From Lachnospiraceae bacterium (GTDB taxonomy: Bacteria > Bacillota > Clostridia > Lachnospirales > Lachnospiraceae), in the NCBI GenBank assembly GCA_015056945.1, contig SVFH01000011.1, forward strand, positions 32,943-96,942: 64,000 bases of DNA, in the 5' to 3' direction. The position numbers and the translations under genes were made by a program. The notes beneath the pieces were generated by a model that had not been told where the DNA came from, searched no databases, and saw nothing but the letters and a program-made list of their open reading frames with translations. Shown in pieces: positions 35,804 through 44,672 of this stretch (positions within the stretch are counted from its first letter, which is position 1; the number at the start of each line of letters is the position of its first letter).

Positions 35804-36199
35804 TCAGACGGATTTCGATACGGCTTTCAAATTATTAAACTCTTGTGTAATACTGTTTAAAAGACCTTCATACTTCAACTGGTTCTTTGCAAGAGCAACA
35901 TTCTCCGTATCAACATCAACATTGTTTCCGTCAAGTCTGTAAGATACCTCTGCGGTATCCGTATATACACGCGGCGTCATAAGCTTCATATTGACGTTCG
36001 CCACTTTTCCATCCATGGTAGAATGTCCTGTGCTCATTAAGGCATTTCTGAATTCCGTCTCAAAAGAAACATCCTGTCTCTTGTAATTCGGTGTCGCGGC
36101 ATTTGCAAGGTTATTATTGATTGCCTCGTTCCGCATCCATGCAGCATCCGCTGCTTTATCCAATACATTCACATAATCAAATAAATTCGAATGAATCAT
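35804..36199 (-). CDS. flgB: Flagellar basal-body rod protein FlgB
   Basis: FlgB is a proximal rod subunit and the first gene of the fla/che cluster. The 131-residue product has WMRNEAINNNLANAATPNYK and the C-terminal VALAKNQLKYEGLLNSITQE. GGAGGG precedes the ATG. A sigma-A-like promoter lies about 50 bases upstream. Confidence 0.94.
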   Translation of the reverse strand: MIHSNLFDYVNVLDKAADAAWMRNEAINNNLANAATPNYKRQDVSFETEFRNALMSTGHSTMDGKVANVNMKLMTPRVYTDTAEVSYRLDGNNVDVDTENVALAKNQLKYEGLLNSITQEFNNLKAVSKSV

Positions 36200-36248
36200 A
36201 CCATCCCTCCATTACATACACGCAGGCATAATACACCCACCTTATCTT

Positions 36249-36276
36249 ATTATAGTTTATTTTGTCGAAAATACAA
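36249..36276 (-). promoter_or_regulatory. Sigma-A-like promoter of the fla/che cluster
   Basis: On the minus strand, TTGTAT (36271-36276) and TATAAT (36249-36254) are 16 bp apart, about 50 bases before the flgB ATG and downstream of the codY terminator. This is the best promoter for the whole motility cluster and corresponds in position to the fla/che promoter of Bacillus subtilis. Confidence 0.65.
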
Positions 36277-36310
36277 GAATATTTTCAAAAAAGAACACAT
36301 TATATTGTGT

Positions 36311-36325
36311 TTTTTTCTGAAAATC
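36311..36325 (-). promoter_or_regulatory. CodY-box-like site upstream of flgB promoter
   Basis: The minus strand reads GATTTTCAGAAAAAA, matching the CodY consensus AATTTTCWGAAAATT at 12 of 15 positions, including the central TTTTCAGAAAA. It lies about 35 bp upstream of the -35 of the flgB promoter and next to codY itself. A weaker candidate (about 11 of 15) lies between it and the promoter, near 36283-36297. The region is AT-rich, so chance similarity must be considered. Confidence 0.45.
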
Positions 36326-36396
36326 CATCCTTATTAATACTAAATATTACGTTTGTTACGAATTTGTACTTATCGGTAAGAATTCCAATAAAGCAA

Positions 36397-36430
36397 AAAA
36401 GGATTTATTGTATAAACAACAAATCCTTTT
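36397..36430 (-). terminator. Terminator of codY
   Basis: AAAAGGATTT (36397-36406) and AAATCCTTTT (36421-36430) form a 10-bp stem with a 14-base loop, followed on the minus strand by a T run. It lies about 55 bases after the codY stop and separates codY from the fla/che promoter. Confidence 0.78.
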
Positions 36431-36487
36431 ATTGCATATTTTACCAAACTTCCATGCCGGTTTAATGTTTCAATTGTAGCAAACAAT

Positions 36488-37267
36488 TTATTGGTTTTCT
36501 TTCAGATTCTCAATTTCTTCGAACACCATTTCATTTATAATCTTAATATACGTACCCTTCATGCCTGAAGATCTTGATTCAATTACGCCTGCACTTTCGA
36601 GCTTACGCAACGCATTCACAATGACAGACCTTGTAATTCCGACACGGTCAGCAATCTTGCTTGCAACAAGAATACCTTCCATTCCGCCAAGTTCCTCAAA
36701 CACATGAACAATCGCATCCGTTTCAGAACCGGAAAGTGTACTGATTGCAGACTTCGCACCTGTTGCTTTACGATTCTCTTCTGCCTGTTCCTCACTAACG
36801 GAGCGTAACATTTCAAGACCGATTACACACATCGCATGTTCACAAAGAATAATATCATTGATCTCATATTCCTGTATATTACGATATAAGAATAATGTTC
36901 CCAGTCTGTCGCCACCAATTACGATTGGTGTAACGATACCTCGAAAAGATGCAACCTTTTCCTCTTCAAATCCCAATGTTGAAAGATTCACATTTTCTTT
37001 TGTGGATAAAATCCCAAGAAATCGTTCATTTAAATCCTTATCAACAAATACGCCAACCTTTTCACCCAATAACTCAGTAATCATTGTAACATCCGGCGCC
37101 TGACTCATACCTAGGATTTTACCCTTCTTACTGATCACAAGAGCATTTGAACCGGTAACATCACGCATAACCTTACAGACATCATTAAACGCAACCTTAC
37201 TCTTATTATTGTTGTAAAGAAGTTTGCTGATTTTTCTGGTTTTATCCAATAACTGTACACTACTCAT
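36488..37267 (-). CDS. codY: Global transcriptional regulator CodY
   Basis: CodY senses branched-chain amino acids and GTP and represses genes not needed in rich conditions. The 259-residue protein has an N-terminal GAF domain and a C-terminal winged helix with the signature ASKIADRVGITRSVIVNALR and LESAGVIESRSSGMKG. It lies between topA and flgB, as in Bacillus subtilis, where CodY is reported to repress the fla/che promoter. GAGAGG precedes the ATG. Confidence 0.95.
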   Translation of the reverse strand: MSSVQLLDKTRKISKLLYNNNKSKVAFNDVCKVMRDVTGSNALVISKKGKILGMSQAPDVTMITELLGEKVGVFVDKDLNERFLGILSTKENVNLSTLGFEEEKVASFRGIVTPIVIGGDRLGTLFLYRNIQEYEINDIILCEHAMCVIGLEMLRSVSEEQAEENRKATGAKSAISTLSGSETDAIVHVFEELGGMEGILVASKIADRVGITRSVIVNALRKLESAGVIESRSSGMKGTYIKIINEMVFEEIENLKENQ

Positions 37268-37327
37268 ATTCCCAACCTCTCAAATCTGTTTGATGTATTG
37301 AATAACAAAACAACTTGTGACAATATT

Positions 37328-37369
37328 AGTTTAGCACAATTTTTCAAATTGTGCAAGTTTTTGTGCTAA
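37328..37369 (-). promoter_or_regulatory. codY promoter with nested palindromic operator
   Basis: TTGCAC (37351-37356) and TAAACT (37328-37333) are 17 bp apart, a sigma-A-like pair about 60 bases before codY. The whole spacer is occupied by a perfect palindrome: GCACAATTT and AAATTGTGC separated by 3 bases (37334-37354). An outer pair, TTAGCACAA (37331-37339) and TTGTGCTAA (37361-37369), is also perfect. No U-run follows, so this is not a terminator. The layout suggests a repressor operator; the regulator is unknown and the site does not match the CodY consensus. Confidence 0.55.
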
Positions 37370-37414
37370 TTTTATCTTTTTTCAGAATTATTACAAAATA
37401 CATCTTTTACAAAA

Positions 37415-39481
37415 TTATTCTACAGGTGTTTTTTCACCGCAATCCGCATCGGCGCAAGCATAAGAATTGCCTTTTTTAAACATAACATTTCCGCATTTCG
37501 GACATTTCTTATCAACAGGACGTTGCCAAACCATGAAATCACAAGTCGGCGCATCAATACAGCCATAATACATACGGCCTTTTTTTGTTTTGCGAATCAC
37601 AATATCTTTTCCGCATTTCGGACAAGATACACCTGTTTTTTCCAGAAATGTCTTGGTGTTTCTGCATTCCGGAAATCCGGGACAGGCAAGGAATTTACCA
37701 TGAGGTCCATACTTAATAACCATTTGTCTGCCGCAAAGCTCACAGACCTCATCTGAAACCTCATCAGCAATCTTTACTTTATCGAGTCCTTCTTCTGCAA
37801 GTTTTACTGCTTCATCCAAATCAGGATAGAAATTTGAAACAACAGTTTTCCACTGAACACTTCCTTCTTCTACCTTATCAAGAAGTGCTTCCATATAGGC
37901 CGTAAAATTCACATCAACAATGGTAGGAAACGCTTCCTTCATCATGTTGTTAACAACCTGACCAAGCTCAGAAACGTAAAGATTCTTATTCTCCTTTACC
38001 ACATAACGTCTTGCCATAATGGTTGTAATGGTAGGCGCATACGTACTCGGACGACCAATTCCAAGTTCTTCAAGCGCGCGAACAAGCGCTGCTTCCGTAT
38101 AATGTGCAGGAGGCTGTGTAAAATGCTGTAACGGCTCAAATGATTCCAATGAAAGCTCAGTTTCTTTGGATATTTTACCAAGTAAAGTATTCATGTCAGA
38201 TTTTTCATCATCTTCAAGAGAATAGATGCATCGATAGCCGTCAAATACAACTTTAGATCCGCTGACACGGAACCGGTATCCGTTCGCCGCAATATGAACA
38301 GAAAGTGTTTCAAACACTGTCGAAGTCATCTGACTTGCCATAAAACGTTTCCAAATCAACTGATATAATCGCAAAAGATCTCTAGACAAAGAATCTTTTA
38401 AAGATTCAGGAACTCTCGAAACATCCGTCGGTCGGATTGCTTCATGCGCGTCCTGAATACGTTTCTCATCCTTTTTGGCATCTTCTGTCTTTGCAACGTA
38501 CGCTTCCCCGTATTCATTCGCTATAAACTTCGCAGCATTCGCACGTGCTTCCTCAGAAACGCGTGTTGAATCAGTACGCAAATATGTGATAATACCGGTG
38601 GTACCCTGCCCTTTAATCTCAATTCCTTCATAAAGTTGCTGGGCCAGACGCATTGTTTTCTGCGTGGAGAATCCAAGCACCTTGCTGGCTTCCTGTTGTA
38701 ACGTTGAAGTTGTAAAAGGAAGAGGAGCCTTCTTAGTCCGGCTGCTTGTTTTAATTTCTTCTATATTATATTTGGCACCGGAGAGATTTCTTATCACTTC
38801 GTCAACTTCGTTTTTTGTGTTCAATTCGAGTTTTCCGGTCTCATCTCCATAAAAGGATGCCTGAAGAGGTTTTTTCTCGCCTTTGACGGCAAATTGCGCA
38901 TTTAAAGACCAATATTCATTCGGTATAAATGCTTCTATTTCCTCTTCCCTGTCGCAAATAATACGAAGTGCAACTGACTGAACACGTCCTGCGCTCAATC
39001 CTCGCTTCACTTTCGCCCACAAAACAGGAGAAATTCGATATCCAACCATACGGTCAAGCATTCTGCGTGTTTGTTGTGCATCTACAAGATTCATATCAAT
39101 CTCACGTGCTTCCTTCAAAGAATTTTTAACAGCATTCTTGGTAATCTCATTAAATGTAATACGATACACTTTCTTATCTGCCATCTTTAAGGTTTCATAC
39201 AAATGCCAAGAAATTGCTTCCCCTTCACGGTCAGGGTCAGTTGCAAGATATATTTTCTCTGCCTTTTTCAATTCTTTACGAATGGAAGAAAGTACGTCAC
39301 CTTTTCCGCGAATCGTAATATATTTAGGTTCATAATCATGTTCCACATCAATTCCCAAAGTGCTTTTCGGAAGATCACGAACATGACCGTTGCTGGCAAC
39401 AACCTCATAATTTGAACCCAAAAACTTTTTAATCGTCTTCACCTTTGCGGGTGATTCCACAATAACCAGATACTTTGCCAT
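37415..39481 (-). CDS. topA: DNA topoisomerase I
   Basis: TopA relaxes negative supercoils. The 688-residue protein has the Toprim start KYLVIVESPAKVKTIKKFLG, the catalytic tyrosine region GIITYLRTDSTRVS, and GLSAGRVQSVALRIICDRE. The C-terminus has three zinc ribbons (CELCG...C...C, CPKCG...C...C, CPKCG...C...C). It lies upstream of codY, a conserved Firmicutes arrangement, and downstream of the pilus operon terminator. Confidence 0.97.
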   Translation of the reverse strand: MAKYLVIVESPAKVKTIKKFLGSNYEVVASNGHVRDLPKSTLGIDVEHDYEPKYITIRGKGDVLSSIRKELKKAEKIYLATDPDREGEAISWHLYETLKMADKKVYRITFNEITKNAVKNSLKEAREIDMNLVDAQQTRRMLDRMVGYRISPVLWAKVKRGLSAGRVQSVALRIICDREEEIEAFIPNEYWSLNAQFAVKGEKKPLQASFYGDETGKLELNTKNEVDEVIRNLSGAKYNIEEIKTSSRTKKAPLPFTTSTLQQEASKVLGFSTQKTMRLAQQLYEGIEIKGQGTTGIITYLRTDSTRVSEEARANAAKFIANEYGEAYVAKTEDAKKDEKRIQDAHEAIRPTDVSRVPESLKDSLSRDLLRLYQLIWKRFMASQMTSTVFETLSVHIAANGYRFRVSGSKVVFDGYRCIYSLEDDEKSDMNTLLGKISKETELSLESFEPLQHFTQPPAHYTEAALVRALEELGIGRPSTYAPTITTIMARRYVVKENKNLYVSELGQVVNNMMKEAFPTIVDVNFTAYMEALLDKVEEGSVQWKTVVSNFYPDLDEAVKLAEEGLDKVKIADEVSDEVCELCGRQMVIKYGPHGKFLACPGFPECRNTKTFLEKTGVSCPKCGKDIVIRKTKKGRMYYGCIDAPTCDFMVWQRPVDKKCPKCGNVMFKKGNSYACADADCGEKTPVE

Positions 39482-39655
39482 TCTTCTTGTCCCCTTGCAT
39501 ATGCTAAATATTGCACATATTATTTATTACAAAATCCAAATAAAATATTTACAATAAAACAATTTTTATAAACATAATTTTGGTAACCGTGTATCAATGT
39601 ACACTATTTTCATAAAAGATGCAAGAAAAATTTATATATTATAACACGGATATGA

Positions 39656-39695
39656 TAAAAAGACCCCATCCGAAAACCCGGATGGGGTTAAAAAA
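39656..39695 (-). terminator. Terminator of the pilD-minor pilin operon
   Basis: ACCCCATCCG (39663-39672) and CGGATGGGGT (39679-39688) form a GC-rich 10-bp stem followed on the minus strand by CTTTTT. It lies about 20 bases after the last minor pilin gene. Confidence 0.85.
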
Positions 39696-39714
39696 CTTAA
39701 ATTTACAAATTATA

Positions 39715-41019
39715 TTAGAATCCTGAACCATGTGCCAAAGCGCGGAAAACAAGTTTATCCTGATCAATCGCAACACCGTTTACTTTAATTTTTACATATA
39801 AATACTTCTTTGAAGATTCCAAAAAGTCTTTTCCGCTTGTTGTAAGTTTATCATTATGCTGATAAACAACAGCAAATCCGGTATTCTGACACACTCTTAC
39901 ACCAACGTTCACTTTAGCAACACCACTAAATACATTTGAAGAAGTACCAAATGCAACATCTGTTACATGAGTACCATGAATGGTATCCGTACCGGCATCA
40001 TAAACACCATTGTTATCATTGTTATCATTATAAAAAACAAGATCATACTTCAAATTACTGAAGCCCCTAAAGTCAATACCCTTGAATTCAACCCATTTAG
40101 GAGAACCTGCGTTTGTAGATGAATCAACTGTAAACTGGAATATAGGAACGTCAACGATCGGTTGTACACTCTCAACCATTAATAATACATTTACCATCTC
40201 ACCTTTAGAATCTTTACCGGAAACGCCAAGCTTAGCATTCGCACCAATTGTTGAAGTAAAAGAGGTCAGCAATGGACTTTTCACTGTAACAATAGCATCT
40301 GTAATTCCGGTTGTCGAATCATCAACCTGAGTAAGCTCAAAGTAAGAAGTTACCTGCATACTACTACCTTGTGTCAAAGCGATATCGGATACAATATTAA
40401 ACTCAGAAAAAAGATTTAACTTTTCTCCACGACGAATAATATATTCATAATCATATTCGACTTCTTCTGAGCTACTTCCACCGCTGGTAGACTGAGGAAT
40501 TTTATGCGGTATTTCATTTTCAACAGCATTTCGGAAATATACATCCTTTTTCGCTGTATATTCATACTTACCGCTTTTAACACCGACATTCACAGAAACT
40601 CTGTTATCGCCGGTATCACGATCCGCACCACCATCATAATCGAATCCACTAATTTCGAACTCAGTAATGCCTTCGGCCATGAGAACCCAGCCGGAATCTC
40701 CTGACGCGCCGACTTCTTTATACATCAAACGGTCGCCGTCCTGCTTCAAGCCATAAGAAATGCTATTCTTATAAACTTTATATTCTCTTGCACCTGCAGA
40801 ATTATTAACAGTGACAATTCTATCATCCAAATCTATCAACAACTCTTCAACCTGATTCAGCGCAACCTGAGCTTCCTCCTGAAGTCTTACTTCTTGTTGA
40901 CCGCCTCTGTAAAATACAGAAGTCGTATTCATAATTGAAATAATACCAACCATAACCAGCGAGAAGATTGCAATAGAAATCAATAATTCAAATAATGAAT
41001 AACCTTTATTATTTCTCAT
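39715..41019 (-). CDS. Large type IV minor pilin (PilW-like)
   Basis: A 434-residue protein with a class III signal peptide: RNNKGYSLFELLISIAIFSL, with cleavage after the glycine and glutamate at mature position 5. This is followed by a helix with Gln/Glu-rich RLQEEAQVALNQVEELL. The C-terminal ~230 residues form an extra domain unlike ordinary pilins, with beta-strand-rich segments and an Asp/Asn-rich loop NDNNDNNGVYDAGTD that could bind calcium. It is the last gene of the pilus operon. The PilW-like label rests on size and place in the minor pilin set. Confidence 0.7.
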   Translation of the reverse strand: MRNNKGYSLFELLISIAIFSLVMVGIISIMNTTSVFYRGGQQEVRLQEEAQVALNQVEELLIDLDDRIVTVNNSAGAREYKVYKNSISYGLKQDGDRLMYKEVGASGDSGWVLMAEGITEFEISGFDYDGGADRDTGDNRVSVNVGVKSGKYEYTAKKDVYFRNAVENEIPHKIPQSTSGGSSSEEVEYDYEYIIRRGEKLNLFSEFNIVSDIALTQGSSMQVTSYFELTQVDDSTTGITDAIVTVKSPLLTSFTSTIGANAKLGVSGKDSKGEMVNVLLMVESVQPIVDVPIFQFTVDSSTNAGSPKWVEFKGIDFRGFSNLKYDLVFYNDNNDNNGVYDAGTDTIHGTHVTDVAFGTSSNVFSGVAKVNVGVRVCQNTGFAVVYQHNDKLTTSGKDFLESSKKYLYVKIKVNGVAIDQDKLVFRALAHGSGF

Positions 41020-41029
41020 GATTCCCCTC

Positions 41030-41539
41030 CTACTCTAAATTCATTTCACATTTGCCTGTCAATTTATATAAGACAATATCGGCAACCAGCTTATCGTCCT
41101 TATAAATTTTAAAACCATTCGGTACTTCCGTTCCAACACTACAAGAAGTAACAGCACCATTTGACTGATCAAACTTAACTGTAACTGTACCTGTAGTTGC
41201 CACAATAGGTATACAAGCATCCCCTGCCGAATCAAAATAGTAACAAATTTCAACAGGTTCATTACCAATGATTTCAAACTTCAGATCATCTGACAAATCA
41301 CCAACAGCACATTGATACTGGGAACCAACCTTACGAATATGGAACGCACCTTTTTCAGATCCTTTGGCAAGTGTATATGTTCTGGCAGTCTTCAATGATG
41401 TAACCAACTTTTCTCCTGTTTTTGCAGCATTTGTTCTATAAACTAAACCCATCGATAAAGTAGTAACTCCAACAAGAATAGCCATAATAGCAATTACTAC
41501 TAACAACTCAACATAAGATAAACCTCTATTATTCTTCAT
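41030..41539 (-). CDS. Type IV minor pilin (GspH/FimT-like)
   Basis: A 169-residue protein with the prepilin leader KNNRGLSYVELLVVIAIMAI (cleavage after RG, Glu5) and a small beta-rich C-terminal domain. Size and the AKTGEKLVTSLKTARTYTLA helix resemble GspH/FimT minor pseudopilins. AAGGTGG lies upstream of the ATG. Confidence 0.78.
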   Translation of the reverse strand: MKNNRGLSYVELLVVIAIMAILVGVTTLSMGLVYRTNAAKTGEKLVTSLKTARTYTLAKGSEKGAFHIRKVGSQYQCAVGDLSDDLKFEIIGNEPVEICYYFDSAGDACIPIVATTGTVTVKFDQSNGAVTSCSVGTEVPNGFKIYKDDKLVADIVLYKLTGKCEMNLE

Positions 41540-41551
41540 ACAACCACCACC

Positions 41552-43183
41552 TTACTCTTTAGACCAATTCTGGTAACCAATTGTTGAAGCATAAGTAGGT
41601 GTACCGCCTGCACTGTTTACAGCCATTCCCATAATATTCTGTACAAATGTATTTGCATTCGGTTGCAAGAAGCCACCGACTTCATATGTCTGACCATTTC
41701 CAAGCTGAATTCGATGTACACCTTCAATATAATTAACACCGGGGAAATTCGTCGCATCAGCCTGCTTTAAAGTAAGATAATCAAATGCATTTGTTCCCAT
41801 CTTTGTAAGATTTAACTCATGAACCTGTTCAAACGTCACCTTATCTCTAGAAATAATCGTTGAATTTTCATTACTTTCTTTAATTGCAGTTACATTCTTC
41901 AAGAACGCAAGCTTATTACGCAAATCACCATTAACCTGACCTTTTGAAAAAAATCTGGTATTGTAAGTGATTCCGTTCAAGGTAACAGAATCAGCATCCT
42001 TCTGCATTGCATCCGTATTAACAATATCATCATCATAATAATATTCTGCACCTGTTCCATTCACTGATTTCTGTTTTGCAAGAATTTGTGTAACAAGACC
42101 ATCATTGGAAGGATCTGTATCATCAAGTTTCAAATCTGTCACAATTGCCTGACAATTTGCAACATCTAATCTGTTAATACTAGTCATAAGATCTGACGGA
42201 TATATATGTTTCGCAACATTTCCATCACCAACGATAATACCATACGCATTTCCGGTTACGGAATCAGTAATCGTCTCATCAGGGAAATATAATCTACCAT
42301 TACAGGTAAGAGTACTTTTTCCATCAAGATAGATATTACCATATACCGTAAGCGAACCATTAATAATATTTAATGCAGCACCATCTGTAAGAACAATATC
42401 CCCATATACCAACGTGTAATCACCAAGCAAATTATATGTACATTCACCGGTTAAGTAAATTGCCTGTGTACCATTTGATTTTCTTCCAGGCAACGAGGGC
42501 GCACCTTCCCCTCCATCAACACCAAGGAAAAATCCATTACCAAACACATTAATTTTAGTACCAGCTGTAGAAGATGCACTAATAGAACTATCCATCATAA
42601 GACTGAATTCACCGATACCACCCATATCTGCCGGAGTGTTTTCAGACTGAATATACATAACCAAATCAGTTGTAATCTTATTTACATTTTGTGTTCTTGC
42701 TTCAAGTTGCTTAACCTGTACGCCCTTAAAAGTAATTTTTTTGGTATTACTACTCTCCGGTGTTTCCAAATAATTTGCTTCACCGGCAGGAACAGCGGTA
42801 GAGAATGTATAAATATCACCATTCAACTCAGCAACAATTGCGTCATTTCCGGAAGTGGTAACCGCCGCCCCCGGAAACGCAAGTTTAGCAATCTCAACAG
42901 TACTGTATCGATTATCAGCATTTACACCTGTTGCAGTCTTTACCGTATTCAACGGATTAGAACTCGCCATAACTTCATTACGTAACTTTGTTGACATCTT
43001 TGTCATCCTTTGCTCCGTTTCATAGAAGTTCGCTTTTGATTCATAATTTACTACTTTCATCTTATAATTATTAAAAGTCATATATAACATCGCAGTCGCA
43101 AGAATTGTAATGAAAGCAACTGCAATCATAATCGAAACAAGCGCTGCTCCTTTATTGTTGCGAAGAACTTTAAACTGATTCAT
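41552..43183 (-). CDS. Very large pilin-like protein (PilX-like N-terminus, solenoid-like body)
   Basis: A 543-residue protein with an N-terminal hydrophobic segment LRNNKGAALVSIMIAVAFIT; cleavage would fall after NKG, but the residue at mature position 5 is Val rather than Glu, as in PilX/GspK-type subunits. After a helix (KANFYETEQRMTKMSTKLRN) lies a region (about 240-300) with short repeated strands such as YNLLGDYTLVYGDIVL, NIINGSLTVYGNIYL and TLTCNGRLYF, suggesting a small beta-solenoid. It could be a pilus-tip component; that is inference. AGGAGG precedes the ATG. Confidence 0.68.
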   Translation of the reverse strand: MNQFKVLRNNKGAALVSIMIAVAFITILATAMLYMTFNNYKMKVVNYESKANFYETEQRMTKMSTKLRNEVMASSNPLNTVKTATGVNADNRYSTVEIAKLAFPGAAVTTSGNDAIVAELNGDIYTFSTAVPAGEANYLETPESSNTKKITFKGVQVKQLEARTQNVNKITTDLVMYIQSENTPADMGGIGEFSLMMDSSISASSTAGTKINVFGNGFFLGVDGGEGAPSLPGRKSNGTQAIYLTGECTYNLLGDYTLVYGDIVLTDGAALNIINGSLTVYGNIYLDGKSTLTCNGRLYFPDETITDSVTGNAYGIIVGDGNVAKHIYPSDLMTSINRLDVANCQAIVTDLKLDDTDPSNDGLVTQILAKQKSVNGTGAEYYYDDDIVNTDAMQKDADSVTLNGITYNTRFFSKGQVNGDLRNKLAFLKNVTAIKESNENSTIISRDKVTFEQVHELNLTKMGTNAFDYLTLKQADATNFPGVNYIEGVHRIQLGNGQTYEVGGFLQPNANTFVQNIMGMAVNSAGGTPTYASTIGYQNWSKE

Positions 43184-43194
43184 AGCTTCCCCTC

Positions 43195-43800
43195 CTAATA
43201 TTTATTAATAACTGCGCTCTCCATTACAAGCAAGCGCTTATTATAATGATTTCCATCTTTCACATCAAAAACCTCAAGGTAAACATCATATGTAAAATAC
43301 TCATCTGAAGGCTCTTTGTCTGCCGTCATACTCACAACAACATCGTACTGATATCCGTTATGCCTAACATTATGCAACGAAAAACGTTTAGCCGATTCAG
43401 TATCCGATACCAGACACAGCATGCTGGTGTTATTACCATATGCACTTTTCAATGCTCCGGCAAAAGCAGAATGAGTTGCAAATCCGGTCGAACCATACGG
43501 AGTGTTTGCAGGAACATACGTATCCAACGCAGGTAATAAAACGTGCGCACCACTTTGCGTAATCATATCCTGAATACCGCCTGCCCCCTCCATTGATTTC
43601 GAATTCAGCACTTCCAATGTCATCTGTGCAACTTCAGTCGCACCAAGAAGTTTCCTGGAACGATTTGAGATATTCATGGAAGAAATAAATATCTGCAAAA
43701 TCGGAGTGACAATCAAAGAAAGAATCACAATTGCAAGTAGAATTTCCACCAAAGAAAAGCCTTTTTGATTCTTTCCGATAACTTTGTGTTTTCTTTTCAT
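43195..43800 (-). CDS. Type IV minor pilin (PilV/GspI-like)
   Basis: A 201-residue protein with a basic leader KRKHKVIGKNQKG and the pilin helix FSLVEILLAIVILSLIVTPI (Glu5 present). I chose the ATG at 43800 with GGAGGGAGAGAA upstream over an ORF extension that lacks a site. The mature body is about 185 residues. It follows pilO after a gap with a strong hairpin. Confidence 0.78.
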   Translation of the reverse strand: MKRKHKVIGKNQKGFSLVEILLAIVILSLIVTPILQIFISSMNISNRSRKLLGATEVAQMTLEVLNSKSMEGAGGIQDMITQSGAHVLLPALDTYVPANTPYGSTGFATHSAFAGALKSAYGNNTSMLCLVSDTESAKRFSLHNVRHNGYQYDVVVSMTADKEPSDEYFTYDVYLEVFDVKDGNHYNKRLLVMESAVINKY

Positions 43801-43882
43801 TTCTCTCCCTCCATGCTTTACGCAAGTACTTAAGCCCTTATAAATGCACATGGAATGCACATTGATAAAAACTCAAATAGCT

Positions 43883-43920
43883 CATTGCATTTTTCGGTAT
43901 TTCTACCGAAAAATGCAATG
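43883..43920. other. 17-bp perfect hairpin between pilO and pilV-like gene
   Basis: CATTGCATTTTTCGGTA and its exact complement are separated by a 4-base loop, one of the strongest hairpins in the window. No T run follows on the minus strand, so it is a poor terminator. It may be an mRNA processing or stabilising site inside the pilus operon. Confidence 0.7.
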
Positions 43921-43946
43921 AAATAAACAGTTACAACATTAAAATA

Positions 43947-44672
43947 CTATTCCGCATCCTGATTGTCTTCACTCTCAGGGAATACTTCTTTTCTAATCTC
44001 TTCATCATCAATATAGTTACCGAAGATACCTCCCTTATCAATATTACCATGTTCGAGCGCAGGAATCGGAATATCATCATAAGGACGTTTGGGTGCCACA
44101 AACGCATACTGCTCAAGAATAAACAAACCTTCCAAACGACCATTCTTATCCTGATATTTTGCATTTACACCAACCAAAGTCATCTTTTCCGGCTGTTCCT
44201 GAATAGACTTAAGGAATTGCTTAAATTGATCATATGTAGCATCAAATTCAATTGATGTCTGTCTTTCAAGATATACAAGACCATCTGTCATCTCACCATT
44301 TTCATCATATACAACCGGACGCAATGTACTCTCAATCATTTCCCCGAAATTCAAAGATGTAACAACAAAGGGAATACGTTCTGCTTCATTGCGAATAAAC
44401 ATAATGCTGTTCTCCTGCGCAAGACCCTGATCAAATTTCTTTAAGATTCCTCCTTCGATTGTTTTCATTTCTTCAATACATTCAAGATAATAATCTGTCT
44501 TATCATAAAGATCCTTTAATTCATCTACCCTTGCCTGAAGTTTTTCATTACTCTCTTTTAATTCCTTTGTTTTTTCAAACATCGGCTTAAAAATGAGAAA
44601 CATAGGAACCACTAATACTATAACAATAAGAAGAACAAGAAAGAGTTTTTTATCTCTGTTGCTTAATTTCAT
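43947..44672 (-). CDS. pilO: Type IV pilus inner-membrane protein PilO
   Basis: PilO forms the alignment subcomplex with PilM and PilN. The 241-residue protein has one membrane segment (about 9-29), a coiled coil (about 30-75) and a C-terminal ferredoxin-like domain with VTSLNFGEMIES, TSIEFDATYDQFKQFLKSIQ and the terminal FVAPKRPYDD. Its ATG overlaps the stop of the pilM-pilN fusion by one base (TAATG). Confidence 0.82.
   Translation of the reverse strand: MKLSNRDKKLFLVLLIVIVLVVPMFLIFKPMFEKTKELKESNEKLQARVDELKDLYDKTDYYLECIEEMKTIEGGILKKFDQGLAQENSIMFIRNEAERIPFVVTSLNFGEMIESTLRPVVYDENGEMTDGLVYLERQTSIEFDATYDQFKQFLKSIQEQPEKMTLVGVNAKYQDKNGRLEGLFILEQYAFVAPKRPYDDIPIPALEHGNIDKGGIFGNYIDDEEIRKEVFPESEDNQDAE

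Noticed and set aside
36369..36380. CTTACCGATAAG as a sigma-28 promoter for flgB
   Set aside because: ACCGATAA resembles a sigma-28 -10, but no TAAA lies at the right distance. The site is also close to the codY terminator and far from flgB; its near-palindromic form may be a binding site but is too short to call.
37334..37354. The codY upstream palindrome as the topA terminator
   Set aside because: No T run follows the stem on the minus strand, and the palindrome fits exactly between promoter hexamers.
41069..41083. A second sigma-28 -10 (ATATCGGC on the plus strand)
   Set aside because: It lies inside a minor pilin coding region near its 3' end and has no TAAA at a suitable distance.
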